Shown: positions 10,003 to 24,329, counted from the stretch's first letter. The stretch is 64,000 nucleotides of DNA from Azolla pinnata (GCA_037176905.1 JBBBWG010006224.1:23293-87292); one strand, 5' to 3'. Numbers and translations are program-made. Notes: generated by a model not told the origin, from the sequence alone.

Positions 10003-12798
10003 CTATTTCCATAGCTTGACAATCTTGTCATGACTTGCCGAAGCAACCATCCCAGTGGCCGGTGCCCGGGCAAGAGCTGCAATCAATCCATCGTGGGCAG
10101 GTATAGTCATACTTGTCTTCTCTTGCATGCACCAAAGCTCCAGAGACTGAGGACAAACAAGCCAAATTTCAACAAAGGGATCAGTCAACCTCTCAAAGTA
10201 AATCTACCTCAGCGGTAAGTTGCACATTTAGATACAAATGCAGACATAGAGCTCCCCATGAATATCAGCTTTTCATCAGACATTTAAATGTGTCTGTAGG
10301 TGCATATATACAAAACTAGAGCCTCAAATATTACATGTAACAAAATACCTACCTGATAGCAGCCGATGACAAGTATTTGTGGGTAGGTTGGATGAAAAAC
10401 ACAAGAGTGAAACGGGTTGCCATTGCAGCTAAGCTCGTGCAAGCACTCGCCCTCTGAGCCAGATCTTAGTGACCACACGCGTACCGAATCTTCACTTACA
10501 GAGGCAACATAATCACCAGTTGTGTCCCAACATAACGAATGCACTGACTTTGTATGCCTCTGAATGGAAAATAATAAAATGCATTACATCGTGTCTCTAA
10601 TGGAAGTCGTTAATTAACTAGTAATAACAGAGATCCCATTCAAATTCCAGATTATCTGAGCCCATGATGTTATTAGATCTACCTTTCTTGTCAGTATTAC
10701 AATTTCTAGTCTATAGACCACCACCACATGGTATTGTATTTAAAAGATTGGAAGAAACAATGAATAGACCAGATGTTGCAAGTTAAGAATTTCATTTACT
10801 GCACCTGCAAAGAATGGACGCACGTCTCTGTCTCAACGTCATAAATTGCAACAACATTTTCAGATGCAGCAGCTAGATATTTTCCTGTCCTTGGCTGGAA
10901 TCTGACTTGACTCATGCCCCCCTGCAACAAGTGATTTAAAAGATCAGAAACTCATCCCCCCCAGTGAATGATGATTTACCCACTCAAACTAACCTGGAAC
11001 ATTCTTGTACAGACACCCTGGTTGACACTCCAATATCGAATCTCATTTTCTGCATCACACGAGCAAAGAAGATCTTCATTCTTTGGGTGAAAATCAAGCG
11101 ACATGACTGTCCCAAGATGCCCTGTGAAACTCCTCAGCGAATAGCTTGGCTATAGAAACATGTTAGCAAAGATCATTACTAAATCCAATTGCAAAAATAA
11201 GGTACAGCACCAGAATATCCGAATAGTGAAATCACTAACATTATCTGCTTCCCATACTCTCACACTTTTGTCGAAAGAGGAAGTTGCAAGGCGCGTTGAA
11301 CCTGGGCTAAACCGAACATCAGTAATCAACATACTATGTTCTTCCAGTGTGCACTTCAATTTCAGGGTATCCATGTTCCACAAGACTGCCTGCATCAACA
11401 GGAATATGATACATTGAAAAGCTTTCAAAGACCCATCATTTATTTCCCCAAATAGCCTGCTCACCCAACCGGAGAAAGGTGAGGCGATTTATAAGTTTCC
11501 CTTAGCAGCATTTCAAGAGTGGTAGTATTGTTTAGCTATGCTTGCCTTCTTATCATGACCAGCACTTGCAAGCAGTTTTCCATCAGATGAGAAGTGGCAA
11601 GACACCACTTTGCTATTGCTTGCCTGAAGTTGAGCGACTTCAGTGAAAGAAAAGCCTGATGAAGAAATGTAATCAAAGCTGCTTTACAATTTGTTCACAG
11701 TTACTGATAAGAAACAGAGAAACAATCGAAGCTATGAACAGAAGACAACCTTTGCTAACATCCGTATTCTGCCCTGTGGCAGGGCTCCTCTTACTGCAGC
11801 TGAACAATGGTTCCCTTTGGTCTGCTTCTTCATGAGACAGGAAAGATTCAACATTGTCATCTAATGAACCATCATCAGCAAAACGATCTATCTCAGCCTG
11901 TGTATTAGAGGTATAAATTTAGAAAGAGGACACTGGAATCCCTAATGATGATATAAACATTTCAGCAGAGGTGTGCCAATGCTCATTGATCCTTACCAAT
12001 TGATTCGATGACCCTCCTAGAGGTCCAGAGCCATCAGAACCATACATCAGCAATGGTTTTGAAGAACCACCATTTTGTTGCAGCCCACTAGCCATAGACA
12101 TGACATCCCCAGCAGTATGAGTAGAAGGAGTTGAGGGTGCTGAATTAGGTCCAGCAGTATTTCCAGTTCCAGCACTAGTTGCAGGTCCAGAAGAAGATGT
12201 TGGCTGTTTCCGCTTTCTTCCATTCTGTCCTTTCGAAACAGGCTGGTGGAAGTTTACAGCAGTGTGAGAGAACAGCCTTGACATGCCAGAAAAATTCAGA
12301 GAATTCAAATGTTCTGGACACATTTCACTGATTTGTGATCTGTAAGCACGATTTAAACTCCTACAGTGATAAGTCCAGTATCAAGGCTTTTATTGAGCAC
12401 ATGTAACACAGTGAGCATGAAGAACTAGAACGCATTAGGTGGCAGTCAGGTTCTCAAATGTAACTTTCGTATTGCTGTAAGCGCTAATTAAAATAATCAA
12501 AATCTTAATTTAAAGATGTTTTAACATTTCATTTGCAGGATTGCAAGTATTATAAATTGAAAGGAGCTGAAGCTATGAGCCTCTGACTATAGTGCGAATT
12601 ACTTCAAAATACACGAACTGAGTCCTACCTGATCACTAATTCTGAAATTATTGACAAGGGTACCATCCACGGCATTACCAACTCCTACAAGCTGTTGGGG
12701 TGGTGCAGGAGATTGTGTTGGTTGTGCGGATTGTGTCTGCTGAGAGGTTTGTCCTTGACCTCCACTCAGCTGCTGCATTTGTTGCTGCTGTTGTTGCA

Positions 12799-12838
<40 letters not shown>

Positions 12839-15800
12839 AAGTTGTGCTAGCTTTACCTGGTCGTAGCAAAAAAGAATGAAATACAGTGTTAAGTGCCAAG
12901 CAAATAATCACCTCTCAGATTCTCAGAATCAAATATAAACTAATGTTCAAGATTTAAATCACAACGACAAACTGGATGATTAGGAAAAAGAAAATAACCA
13001 AAGGAAAGGACAATAATAACAGTAAAAGAAGAGTATGTGGTACGTGATAGGAGATAAAGATGGGAAGCTTAGATGATGCATGCAAGGTTAGATCTCATAT
13101 TTCAAAGGATGCAACATTATCAAGTCTGTCACTGGGTCAATAAACAACTGTTTCGAAATCGGTTTCTATCAATAATGGGTGCAGAGTTTCAGCTGACAGA
13201 TGCAACTTCGTTATTGCATCAACGAGTACTGTCTCGAAACAGATTTCAACTTATTGCAAAACAGGGTTTCAGACGAGGCAATTTGATTTCAATGAAAAAT
13301 GGTGACAAATATCTTATAGCAAGAGTCTCTGAGGGTTATTGGATTCCCTTTTGGAAGTCCGCCAGGAAGTGATGGCAAGGATCTCCATAACGTCAATCAT
13401 GTAAATAATCTCTGAAGGCTTTTCTATCTGGATCATTTAACGCTAATAAATACAGACATGCAGACAATGTACAGTGATTTTGATAGACTTCCGGCTCTAG
13501 ATAAGGAGATTCTAAGACACAATGCAACTTCATGTTGGGTTGTTCTCAAAGATAAAACAGCATTTTGGGTTGTTCTCAAAGGTCAATATGGCCTTAAGAT
13601 AGCTTCTTTTCCCTTCTTTCTTTTTAAGGCAGTTTTTTCAATCAGTAAACAGATTTGGAAGGTCTTTAAGCAAGGTATGCAAGACTGCATGCCATCAGAA
13701 AAGCTTTCTAAATATGGAGATAATCACATGGTATAAATATAAATACCCTCTCCCCATTCAAATATAGCTTACACTGTCCCCACCTAAACTGGATAGAATG
13801 CTTAGATTCACACATCAGATAATGACTGAACATGGATCAGCTCCAAATCATACAGGAAGACAAAACATCGTCATGCCCTCTCATATGGATATGCATTATT
13901 CACATGCACTCCAAAGTGTGATGGGGATTATATGGATATGCATTATTCACATACACTCCAAAGTGTCAAGGGGATTCAAACCTGTTCATCTCAGTTAGAC
14001 ATCCAGATAGGCAGACAGGTTTGAGTGCACTTGGGATCTAGAACGTGCACTCACAAGCACAATGCCAAAATAATATGCTTTGAGTGCTCTCATATGTCTT
14101 GGGTCACAGAATAAGTTCCAAATGCTCTCGCAAGTCTTATCATAATGATACAAGCGTTTTTCTATTTAGGCTCACAAAACGTGACATCCAGATATGAATA
14201 GAAGATATAAAACAATTCATTTGCAAGGTTATACAATCATGTACCTTCATAAGTAGCTCTTCATTACTCCGGGTCACAGGAGAAGCAGCTTGCATAGGTG
14301 AACCTATGGCTTGCATAGCATCACCCATTGCATTAGGCTGACCATCCTTATTAGCTATTCCACTTCTGCTTAGAAGCATTTTGAACCTTCTGGATTCCAT
14401 GTCACTTAGAAGTGGAGAGCTAGTAGGTAGAAGATTTCCCTGTGCCTGTTGTGCTTGTAATAGAAGTTGCTGCTGCTGAGAGCTCAGCATCTGAATCTGT
14501 TGGTACTGCTGTGGCGAGTGAATAAAGGACTTTGATTGCACCAAATTTGAACGAAATTGATCAAGCCCCTTCATTTTGACCAGAAACAAATTCACTTAAA
14601 AAATAGTTTGCATAAAGAAATTAGCTTTTATCATTATGATATACAGAAGTAACAGATATCTCCTTACAGTCAAAGGCCATCCTTTGATAGGTAGAGCATT
14701 CCCTGCTTGATTCATTCCTATAGAATAGAAGGGATTACTATAATCAGTGCTAAAGAGTTTAGAAAACCAATAACACAGAACCCATACTATATGCAGATAA
14801 CTCTTTTTATGTATTACAATACTTAGCAGACAATTTAAATCACCATGATTTCTAAGCTACAAATAGTATTGCACGCCATTCCAGCATTAAAAACTTATTA
14901 CAACCTAACAGTTAACAAATTAAGTAACTTACTGGATTTCTTTCAAGTAATTTTATTTTTTTAAATTCAACTTCAAGACCTGGGCTTAATAGGCTTGGTT
15001 TTGAATGCTGCATGGCAAAGAGAGCTGGATCTGTAGAAGGTGGCCTATGGCTAAGAACACCAGTTACATCATTTTTGTTATCCTGAAAGCCATTCTGAAC
15101 AATGAAATGAATGTTGTGCATCATAAGAACTGATTCAGCAGCATTTGAAACTGTGACAGAAAAGATTTACCTGACCCACTCCAGGCAAAGACTGATTTCG
15201 ACCTTGTACTTGCTGAAGGGCACTGTTGACACTATTAGAGTGTATAATCTGCCTGCGAATTACTGAAGTCATCAGAACCAACACCGAAACTAAGGATATA
15301 ATCCAGATTAAGAGCCATCTTACCCAGAAGACTGAGCATTTGTGGCTCCTGTTTTCAACATTGCAGTTTGGTTAGGATCTGCCACTTGATTCTGACCATC
15401 TCCGCATCTCTGCAGTGCGTGGAATAGAAGGGGATCTTAACAGATATTTTGTACAATCATTCCATTTAATATGATTATCATTACCTAAGGAATAGGTGCA
15501 ATTGTTTCTGAAATTTCCAGTTTGTGAAGCCACATTTAAAGAGAACTTGCATGTTCTAAGGCCATGTCATACAAATATGTCAATACACAAGCCTATATTT
15601 TCTATTAACCTTCATGGTCGCATCTTCTTGCCCATCCCTCTTCTGTGGATGCTTCAAGCATTCTTCATATATCTTTGTAGCCAAGGCATTTGCCGTAGGC
15701 TGGTGCCTTACAATATTGTCAGCAGCTATACCATTGCCAGCCCCGTTCATAACGAAGTGGCTACCATCCCTTCTAGGAGCTTGTTGCTGCTGCCGTAAAA

Positions 15801-17607
15801 GCTGAAGCTGCTGCTGCTGTTGTAGCTGCTGCTGCTGCTGTTGTAGCTGCTGCTGCTGCTGTTGTAGCTGCTGTTGCTGGTGATGTTGTTGTTGCTGTTG
15901 TTGATCACGTGCTTTTTGTTGTTGAGTCTAGTTATACAAGGCAAATAATAGAATGAGTTACCATAACAAACAAACCCTAAGATCAAACATTTCAAACTTC
16001 TTGAAGAATTGCATTATTAGATGAACTACTGTCTGATTATCCAAAACTATCAGGGACATGGGATACTTGGGGGAAAGCCCAATTTTATAACAATCTCGAA
16101 TCATTCCATGAACAAACGCAATTATTTATCAAATATTTGAAGTTCCTTTTTTTTACTAAACAAGCATATTCTTAGATTACACCAGTTGATGAGCCTGGGT
16201 ATCCAGAACAATTCGTAGAGTGGTACAGGCTATAAGACCAAGCCTTGAACATCAAACACAAGATCCTCATGAAAAGAAGCTTGCCATCATCAGTTGTCGG
16301 GGGCCGATAGCCAAAAGGTTTAGTAAGATCAGATGATGTACCTGTCTACCCTATTGTTTGGCAAAATGGAACTCCTAGAAACAAGTTTTTTACAACCAAT
16401 ATTCTAACGCAGAAACTTTAGAGAAATATGACACAATGAGCAAATATTTCAATTTTCAAACCATTTAAGGAGAAGCAATATCGATTGATCACCTCGATGT
16501 AAGATAAGGCCACCTCGGAATGCTTTTCATTAGTGCGGGCAATAAATATGTCCCAGAATACAGACCACCATTCGAAAAGGAAACCACCCGGAGCATCTAT
16601 CGCTGCATTTTCAACAACACTTCTCAAATTAGCATATTGAAATGCACTTGTTGCTACAAAATTGATACCAACGCAAGTGTCAACAGTCAGAACGAGCAGG
16701 TTAGCAAACAAAGATTTGAAAATGCTATTGATGTTAGAGAAGAAGATCAAAATGTAACCATTGGTATTAAAATGTTCAAATAACAAATCAAAAAGCAGTT
16801 GCTCCTTTCATACAAACACCAGAAATTTACTGATTTTTTTGGCAGAATTAAGCCAAAAAACTAATTAAAATGAGTTGATTGCATCATCAATGTTCGGTAC
16901 AATATTTTACCGGCAGAAAAAATTAAAATAAATTGTTGCTACGAGAAAGTGATGCCAAAGCTTCCCCGAATTCCATTAATGTTATTGAATAATATATTGG
17001 TTTCAAAGAAACAGAGAACAGAATGCACCAGTGGTTTCTATTAAATCCACTAACTCAACATGCTAAAAATGCAATCACTGCTGAAACACAGAAGACTACC
17101 AAAAGTTTTAAAAATGTTTTGTGATAGAAAACATCATGATAGGAAACTTGCTGAGTAAGAGGCGAGGAGAAAAGCTTACAGATGATTGTGACAATGTATG
17201 GATGATCATATGAAAAGACCCGAGTTCACAATGTTTAATGAGCAAACATACTAAAATGCGAATTGTTAACCAAGTTTACTCAGCACATGCTCTGAACAAT
17301 TTTAAAGAGCAAATATATGAAAATGCAAGGTTCCAAAAGCTTAGAGAGGGAGACAAAGACTACATGAGTACAAATGGAAGGAGCAATCTTACCAACTGGG
17401 TCTGAGGAAACTTTCCCTTCAGTTTGAAATGCTTTAGCAGATGTTTGTAGGTTTCGCTTGATGAGATAATCATATATGTACACATCTAACCTGGTATAAT
17501 CATAATTGAGGTGTTCACAACACATAACGTACAAAGGATGGTTTACTCGAGTGGTATAAACTGAAAAAAACTCACATTTTGTCTGCTTCCCAGATAGTCT
17601 GCGCCAT
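10003..17607 (-). CDS. LUG: LEUNIG/LUG-type transcriptional corepressor, 18 coding exons, about 902 aa
   Basis: A Gro/Tup1-type corepressor. In Arabidopsis, LUG acts in the nucleus with SEUSS adaptors to repress target genes. Coding exons: 17576-17607, 17393-17490, 16493-16602, 15610-15927, 15324-15409, 15171-15252, 14980-15082, 14668-14717, 14245-14568, 12629-12856, 11997-12242, 11750-11897, 11546-11655, 11240-11389, 10994-11149, 10805-10921, 10353-10559, 10003-10146. Phases are consistent throughout. The N-terminus [20 protein letters not shown] through [19 protein letters not shown] is the LUFS/LisH domain. Gln-rich blocks follow in exons 4 and 10, then the RKRKQP region in exon 11, and seven WD40 repeats from about residue 610 to the end ([12 protein letters not shown]). 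The length matches Arabidopsis LUG (about 930 aa). The intron after exon 13 needs a GC donor (AAG/gcaagc). The exon 7 donor (CAG/gtcttg) is weak but is fixed by the conserved [19 protein letters not shown] junction. The gene is divergent from THO3. Confidence 0.93.
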
Positions 17608-17639
17608 CCTTAGCTAAGGCAAAAGTAGTAAAGAAAACA

Positions 17640-18250
17640 CTAGACCTGTGTCATGAATTGTGCATACTGTGTACATATACCTCAGACATGTAAACATAAA
17701 TATACATACGTATACATACGTGTATACTACGTGTAGGTAGGTATGCATGTATGTGGCACATGTATCTGCATAGATGTATGCATGCTAGTATGCACATAAA
17801 CTATGTATGTGCATATGTACGTACGGATGCACACATGCATGTATGCATGTAAATATTCATGTATGTATGGATGGATAGATGTATGCATCGATGCACGTAT
17901 GTACGTTATGGATTAAGGTATGTATGAATGCATACCTGTATGTACGCATGTATGTATGCATGTATGTACACATGTACCTATGCGCATATGTGAATAGGTA
18001 TGTATGCATGTACGTATATGTGTACATGTATGTGTGTGTCTGCAGAGAATGTGTATAGTATGTATGTGTGTATCTTTACGTGGCCATGTATATGTGTGTA
18101 CGTCTGTGTGTGTGTTTATGTCTGATCGTATGCGTGTATGTATGCATGCATGCGTCTGTGCCTGAGTACACCTGCGCATGTGCACAATCTATACACAATC
18201 GAAGCTCGGAAAATGCAGGTTATGCATACATGCAGGTCGAGATCAGGCCA
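17640..18250. repeat. Alternating purine-pyrimidine TGTATGCATG/TACGTA tract
   Basis: About 600 bp of degenerate ATGTATGCATGTATGT, ACGTATGT and GTGTGT steps, with almost no other sequence. It lies in the divergent interval between LUG and THO3, directly upstream of the LUG start. No coding evidence. Confidence 0.85.
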
Positions 18251-18401
18251 CGGAACCGGTAACAGCTAAACAAAATGAATGTGGCGAGGAGAGGAGCGCG
18301 AAGAGGATAGCTTACCAGGTGTGGATGGAAGAAACGCTAGATCGCCATAGCCGGAGACCGAGAAGAGCGAGCGACCCCCGTCTGTTCTGTCTGAAATGTT
18401 T

Positions 18402-18441
18402 CTGAAGAAGAAGAAGAAGAAGAAGAAGAAGAAGAAGAAGG
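18402..18441. repeat. (GAA)n microsatellite
   Basis: About 13 GAA units. On the LUG strand this is a (CTT)n tract about 0.8 kb upstream of the LUG start codon, possibly in its promoter or an untranslated exon. Confidence 0.9.
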
Positions 18442-19087
18442 CTATAAATGTAATTTTCTTGTATTTACATTTCCAATTATTTCATTTATTTGACTTGTTT
18501 CCTTCGTTTTTATTTGGAAAATTACCAACAATAATACCTCATCGTATTAACAAAATGCCCCTTCGAGTTTTAGGTTTTACCAAAAGAATACGCTCGATGA
18601 ACTAATGTGACATATTTACCGAATTTCTTCTTTGAAAATGATCGTGATGATTGCTGGTTCTGGCTTCATCAGAGTTCGAGTTATGGTTAAGGTCGGGGTT
18701 AAGGCGTGGCCTAGGATTTGGGTCTGTGGGAGTTTGGGATTAGGATTAATTAGTTAATTAATTAGATTCTAAAATCACTCACTTTTTTTAAACAAAAATA
18801 AGCATGGAGTTGATTAAGATCAATCAATGGGAAGCAATCGGGAATTAAAATCAATTAAGGCTATACTAGCGAAATCAATTGGGTGTTAATTTTTTCAGTG
18901 GAAGATCAGAGTAGGCGTTAATTTGTAATTTCGTATTTCAGTATACGTTAAAATGTAAATTATAAGATTGTTAGGCGTTTTTTTTTGGTAATTCTCCCTA
19001 TTAATTAATAGTTAATAATTTGTTTTTTTTTATTATAATTTCCAGTTCGCGCTTTGCTTGAGATTTTCGTTTCTGCGCATCTGAGCT
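18442..19087. promoter_or_regulatory. THO3 upstream region, nothing specific seen
   Basis: AT-rich interval ending at the THO3 start codon. It contains TTAATTAATTA-type tracts near 18745-18765. It must hold the THO3 promoter and 5' UTR, but I cannot place a TATA box or start site with confidence. Confidence 0.35.
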
Positions 19088-22000
19088 ATGGCGTCTTCTT
19101 CTGTCGAGCGTCTGTCCTCTCCTCCCGTGCCTTCTCCCCTCTCGCCATCGCCGGGGCCATCGCTACAGCAGCAGCAGCAGCAGCAGCAACGGAAAGCATC
19201 GGCTGTCTTCGAGAATCTTTACACCCGGGAGTATGTTGGCCACAAGAAGAAGGTCAGACTCTAAGCATTTCCGTGGATTTTCCGCTGCTTCGTTTTCTCC
19301 GTTTATCTCCTCGATTCCTATTTTCCTTTTCTGTTTCTTTCCGTGCTAATTTCTTCAATCAAAGCACCACCTTTACACCCGGGAGTATGTTGGCCACAAG
19401 AAGAAGGTCAGACTCTAAGCATTTCCGTGGATTTTCCGCTGCTTCGTTTCTCCGTTTATCTCCTCGATTCCTATTTTCCTTTTCTGTTTCTTTCCGTGCT
19501 AATTTCTTCAATCAAGGCACCACCTTTACTCCCGGGAGGATGTTGGCCACAAGAAGAAGGTCGGACTCTAAGCATTTCCGTAGCTTTTCCGCTGCTTGGT
19601 TTCTCCATTTATCTCCTTGATTTCTATATTCCTTTCCTGTTTCTTTGCGTGCTAATTTCTTCAATCAAAGCATCACCTTTGTTTTGCTCTTTATTTCTAT
19701 GCCTTTTAGGTCATCTCGAGGCTCAATTCTCTGTTTAATTCTTTGATCCATTCCTTTTTTCTATCGTTATACGTCGGTTTCTTCCTTCAAAATATCCATG
19801 TATTTTTAGTGTTTATTTCCTGTGCTAACCTACCAAATGAACTAAAATCTATGACTTTGCCGACATTTGCTTTCTTTCGTTTTTCCAAAGTCTCGTTTTT
19901 TTTTGCCTTCTATTCATCCTTTAGTCAATTACTCATTTCCTTTGATTCTCTCCTTGTTCTGATTGGCTTCTCAAAGTTTCTCATGTGATTGAGTTCTTGC
20001 GTATGGTTAAAGTTTTCGTTTAAAGCTTCAGTGCTTTCCTTATTGTGCCTCATTATTTTTTATTCTTGCTTTTGCTAGGTGGTTGTTCTATTGTTTTTCC
20101 TAACAGTTCCTACGTACTTTTTTCTTTTACTTAATCGATTTGTTCTTTCATTTTTCCTTTCCGTTTCTTCAAAGCTTTTACGATTTCCTTATTTTGCTTC
20201 ATCAGTTTTATTCTTACTTTTGCCTGGTCTTAAAAGTTTTGATTCTTGAAATTTATTTTGTTGCTCCGCACTCTATTGATTCCCTTTTTTGCTTCATCAC
20301 TTTCTTTCATTACCAGATTAAATTCATCTCAAAGTATCTGGTTTGGTTCATGTTATTTTAATTCTTTTCTCCACGTTTCAATATTTCTTCATTTTTTAGT
20401 TTTATAAGAGGCTTTGGTTCACTGTTTTGGAATGCTTTCTGTCTCATTTTATGTGTTTTGCTTCATCCATTTGCATCCAATGAACTTTTTCTGTCCTTTT
20501 TCTCAACTAAATATTTTTAATGCACCATCTATATTATTATTTATATCACATTTCTTCTCAATTTTTTGTTTTTCTCACAACATATAAATACATTGTTCAT
20601 ACATATATTTATCCTTTGTTTCTGTGGCCCCACCCTACTTTATTTTGCTTTTTCAGTTCGATCTTTCTCCCTGTGTTCCTTTTTTTGTTTCATTCTTCTG
20701 CTTAGATCCCTCTGCCTGATTTCTCGAGATTAAGCTCTTTCAATTTCTTTTTACTGCTCCAAGTTATCGTTGAAATTGCCTTTTTATTTGCTTCAGATAT
20801 ATGGTTTGCTTTTTTATTTTTCTGTGATCTAGGTACATTCAGTTGCTTGGAATTGTAATGGCAGAAAGCTTGCTTCTGGATCCGTGGATCAGACAGCTCG
20901 GATTTGGCACATTGAACCACATAGCCATGTAATCGATTACACCTCTCAAACCTTTTTAACAAAACTTTAATCTTCAGATAAGGTTATGATGATTCTATCT
21001 GTATGGGCTTTCAGTTCTTCTACATTCTCAATGGGACAAATTTAGAGCAATACTAGTCAAATTTTACACACTTATTTATGATTTCTGTGGTACTCTTTGA
21101 AGTGTTTATGATCATTTTACACAGAACTCTTGCTTGAAATGGAGCTACAAGGTTCAACTCTTGAAATGTTGAGAGCAATAGTGCTCCAAATTCATTATAG
21201 AAGATATTGTCGAGGCAACTATAAGGAACATTCATATTCGTAAAGTTTTCTTCATGACAGTGTATCAAATGAAATCTGACGCATATCATGAAGGTGCTTG
21301 TTTTGTATGTTCTTCCGGGTGTAATTTGTGTGACGTATTATAGCATAATTTGGATAATTCTAGCATAATTTGTGTGAGGTATTCTAGCATAATTTGTATA
21401 ATCCTATTGCTACAACCATAATTCTAGCATAATTTAGTTATTCTAGCATAATTTGTGTGAGGTATTCTAGCATAATTTGGATAATCCTATTGTGACAATG
21501 GATACTTGATAGAGTATCATGTGATAAGTTGAACTAGATACGAGTGCAATACTCACTTCGCATTACACTAATGATTCATCTGACTCTGTGAGGTTAATAC
21601 AACATTCAAAATGATTTATTATCTAGTCACATTTTTGGTTATAAATGATATATTCTCCATTTGCATGTCTTCTTATAATTGGATCTTGTTCTAGCTAATG
21701 CTTTGACTCTTGCTCGTCATTGGCTCTCATATGGACTTGTAGTACCTATTTTTTGCTTATGCACGCAAATAAAATTTTATCATGAATTGGAATTGAGGTA
21801 GTCCATAGCCGTCTACATTGTTATATTGCATATTTATCTATTTCCAATGTGTTCCCTTCTAAGAAAAGTACGTAACCATCATAAAAAATCGTTGCTATAT
21901 ATAGTTTGAATGAATTATTGCTTATTTATTTCTTCTAAGTGCTCCATTTATTTCGAATTTCTAAGTTGAACCAAATGAATTTGCAATGCAACAATTCAAG

Positions 22001-24329
22001 TCTTAAAAGAAGTTTTTTAGGCTAATTCCTACTTTTGCCAGGGATGTTTCTTATTTTATTCATATTTAATTATCCAGAATAAAGTTAAAGAGATGGAACT
22101 GAAGGGGCATGCGGACAGTGTTGATCAACTATGCTGGGATCCTAAGCATGCTGATTTACTTGCAACTGCATCAGGAGATAAAACCGTGAGACTTTGGGAT
22201 GCTCGCAGTAAGTGAAGGGAATGATTGTGCAATTTTGTACTGTATTAATATTTGCAAATTTTGATAAAAGGGGAATCTTGTTTTCGCTTCAGTTTGTTAG
22301 CATTTAATTTACAAGAATTTTGTTTAAATTAAAGTTTTAAAGATTTTGTGATTGTGTAAAGCGTTTTTACTCTGATAATATATTTATCCCGAAAGCAACA
22401 AATTTACAATCCAACTGTGCTTCACTTTTTAATATCTCTATGCTGTTTTTTTCCTGAAGCTTTTAACATCAACCAAGTTAAGGGGCATTGATGTGAATTT
22501 TCAGTCGTTTTATGAACACACTGAGGTCATTTATGCATTTCATTTATGCGTTTCAATCAAGTTCTGTGCCATGAAGTGTAATTTAAATTTTATAAAAAGT
22601 GTGTTATAATCAAGCTACCCTTTGCAGCTGGTAAATGTTCTCAGCATGTTGAGCTTAGTGGTGAAAACATCAATATAACTTTCAAACCAGATGGCACAAA
22701 TATTGCAGTTGGAAATAGGGTGACTACTTTATGTAACCTATTTTCGATATTTTGCTGGCTTTTGGAATAATAGAGCAAGAACTTATAATCTTTGTAAATT
22801 AGGATGATGAACTTACAATAATTGATGTACGGAAATTCAAGGCCATTAACAAGCGGAAGTTCCCATATGAGGTAATGTAGTACTTACGTTTTGTAGTACA
22901 AATATGTTTAATGTATAGCTTACTTCTATATGGTGTATTTATTGCTATGTTTTAGTCATTGATAACCATGCCTGTTAATGTGTTTCAGGTCAATGAAATG
23001 GCATGGAATACCACTGGAGAGCTCTTTTTCCTCACAACTGGGAATGGTAGCTAGATTTTTTTATGTGGAATAAGAGGTAATGATGATTGGTGATGTTAAT
23101 CATGGGTGTCTCTCTTCCACAGGTACAGTAGATGTCTTATCTTATCCTTCTCTGTCGACACTGCAGAGTATTTATGCTCACACAGCAGGGTGCTATTGTA
23201 TTGCAATTGATCCAACTGGAAGGTGACATTATGAATGGCTTAAAATGAAAAGAAGAAGAAAACAAGTTATTGTTCTGATTAAAGTTACTTATTGTCTCTT
23301 CCCCTAATGCCTATAGGTACTTTGCTGTTGGGAGTGCAGATGCACTTGTTAGTCTTTGGGATCTTTCAGAAATGCTGTGTGTTCGAACATTTACCAAGCT
23401 CGAGTAAGAATAAATACTCTAAAGTTTTGGATTTTGGGAGCATACCCCTAATAATCCAAGATTGTGAAATAGTCCTGCAAATGTGGTGATTGAAGCCTAT
23501 TAAGTTTTACATTTCAAGTTACAATTGCTAGAATGAAATGCATAAAAGCTAACATTTCTGAGTTATACTCTTCAGGTGGCCAGTTAGGACGATCAGTTTC
23601 AATCATGATGGGAAATATATAGCTTCAGCAAGCGAGGACTTATTTATTGATATTGTGAGTTCCATTACCAGTTGATAATGCTTGATTGTATCATGGACCT
23701 TTGGTAAGTTATCAAATGGCTAATCAATTAAATGAAGGCCAACATTAAGAATGGATATCTTCTCTAACTACAATGCAAATTAAATCAGAATTTTCTTCCT
23801 AATGAGGGTTGTTTTTGTAGATGCGTTCATATTAACTAGTTTTATGGATTCTATTGTTTCATAGGCAGAGGTTGAGAGTGGCAGATCAATATATCAAATT
23901 CCATGCCGAGCAGCCATGAACAGTGTTGAATGGAACCCAAAGTACAATCTTTTAGCATTTGCTGGCGATGACAAAAATAAATATTCTGTGGATGAAGGTG
24001 AATTTCCTATTGCTGCTGACGTCATGAATTTGTTATGCTCTATGTATTTTCATTAGGATCGAATCGCGCTTCTTTTCTTCTGTGGTTTGAATCCCAAAAA
24101 TGTCTTCATAGGCCAGGGAGAGACAAAAAGAACATGAAGTTGACGAAATAATTTGTAGAGCAACTAACATGATTGACCGTACAATTTGGAAATAGTCACC
24201 CTGATATAGGGACATTTTGGGATGAAATGTGAGACATTTCCTGTAATTTGATACTCAAATATCTGCTTGTAATAATGTGTTTTGTATGATGCAGGTGTTT
24301 TCCGAGTGTTTGGATTCGAGACACAATAG
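19088..24329 (+). CDS. THO3: THO complex subunit 3 (TEX1), 11 exons, about 347 aa
   Basis: A WD40 subunit of the nuclear THO/TREX complex, which couples transcription to mRNA export and, in plants, acts in small-RNA biogenesis. Exons: 19088-19252, 20833-20928, 22078-22207, 22628-22719, 22803-22871, 22989-23046, 23123-23222, 23317-23403, 23576-23654, 23865-23997, 24295-24329; all have GT-AG borders and consistent phases. The protein starts MASSSVERLSSPPVPSPLSP with a Gln run. The TEX1 core then follows: FENLYTREYVGHKKKVHSVAW, SGSVDQTARIWHIEP, DPKHADLLATASGDKTVRLW, SYPSLSTLQSIYAHTAGCYC, IPCRAAMNSVEWNPKYNLLA, ending VFRVFGFETQ. Arabidopsis TEX1 is 315 aa; the extra length is the N-terminal Ser/Pro/Gln extension. 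The 3' end of exon 1 with its donor is repeated twice more in intron 1. Confidence 0.95.
19218..19690. repeat. Tandem repeat of about 154 bp spanning THO3 exon 1 end and intron 1
   Basis: The coding end of exon 1 (TTTACACCCGGGAGTATGTT through AAGAAGAAG) and its donor GTCAGACTC are repeated. The matching A of TTTACWCCCGGGAG lies at 19221, 19375 and 19528, spacing 154 and 153 bp. The intronic part (CTGCTTCGTTTCTC through TTCTTCAATCAAAGCAYCAC) occurs three times, the last copy near 19590-19678 without a following exon piece. Confidence 0.92.
21300..21500. repeat. Short tandem TTCTAGCATAATTTG repeats in THO3 intron 2
   Basis: Six copies of TATTCTAGCATAATTTG(TG/GA)-type units of about 20-30 bp, some grouped into a larger duplicated block (TAGCATAATTTGTGTGAGGT appears twice). 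Intronic, no coding potential. Confidence 0.8.
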
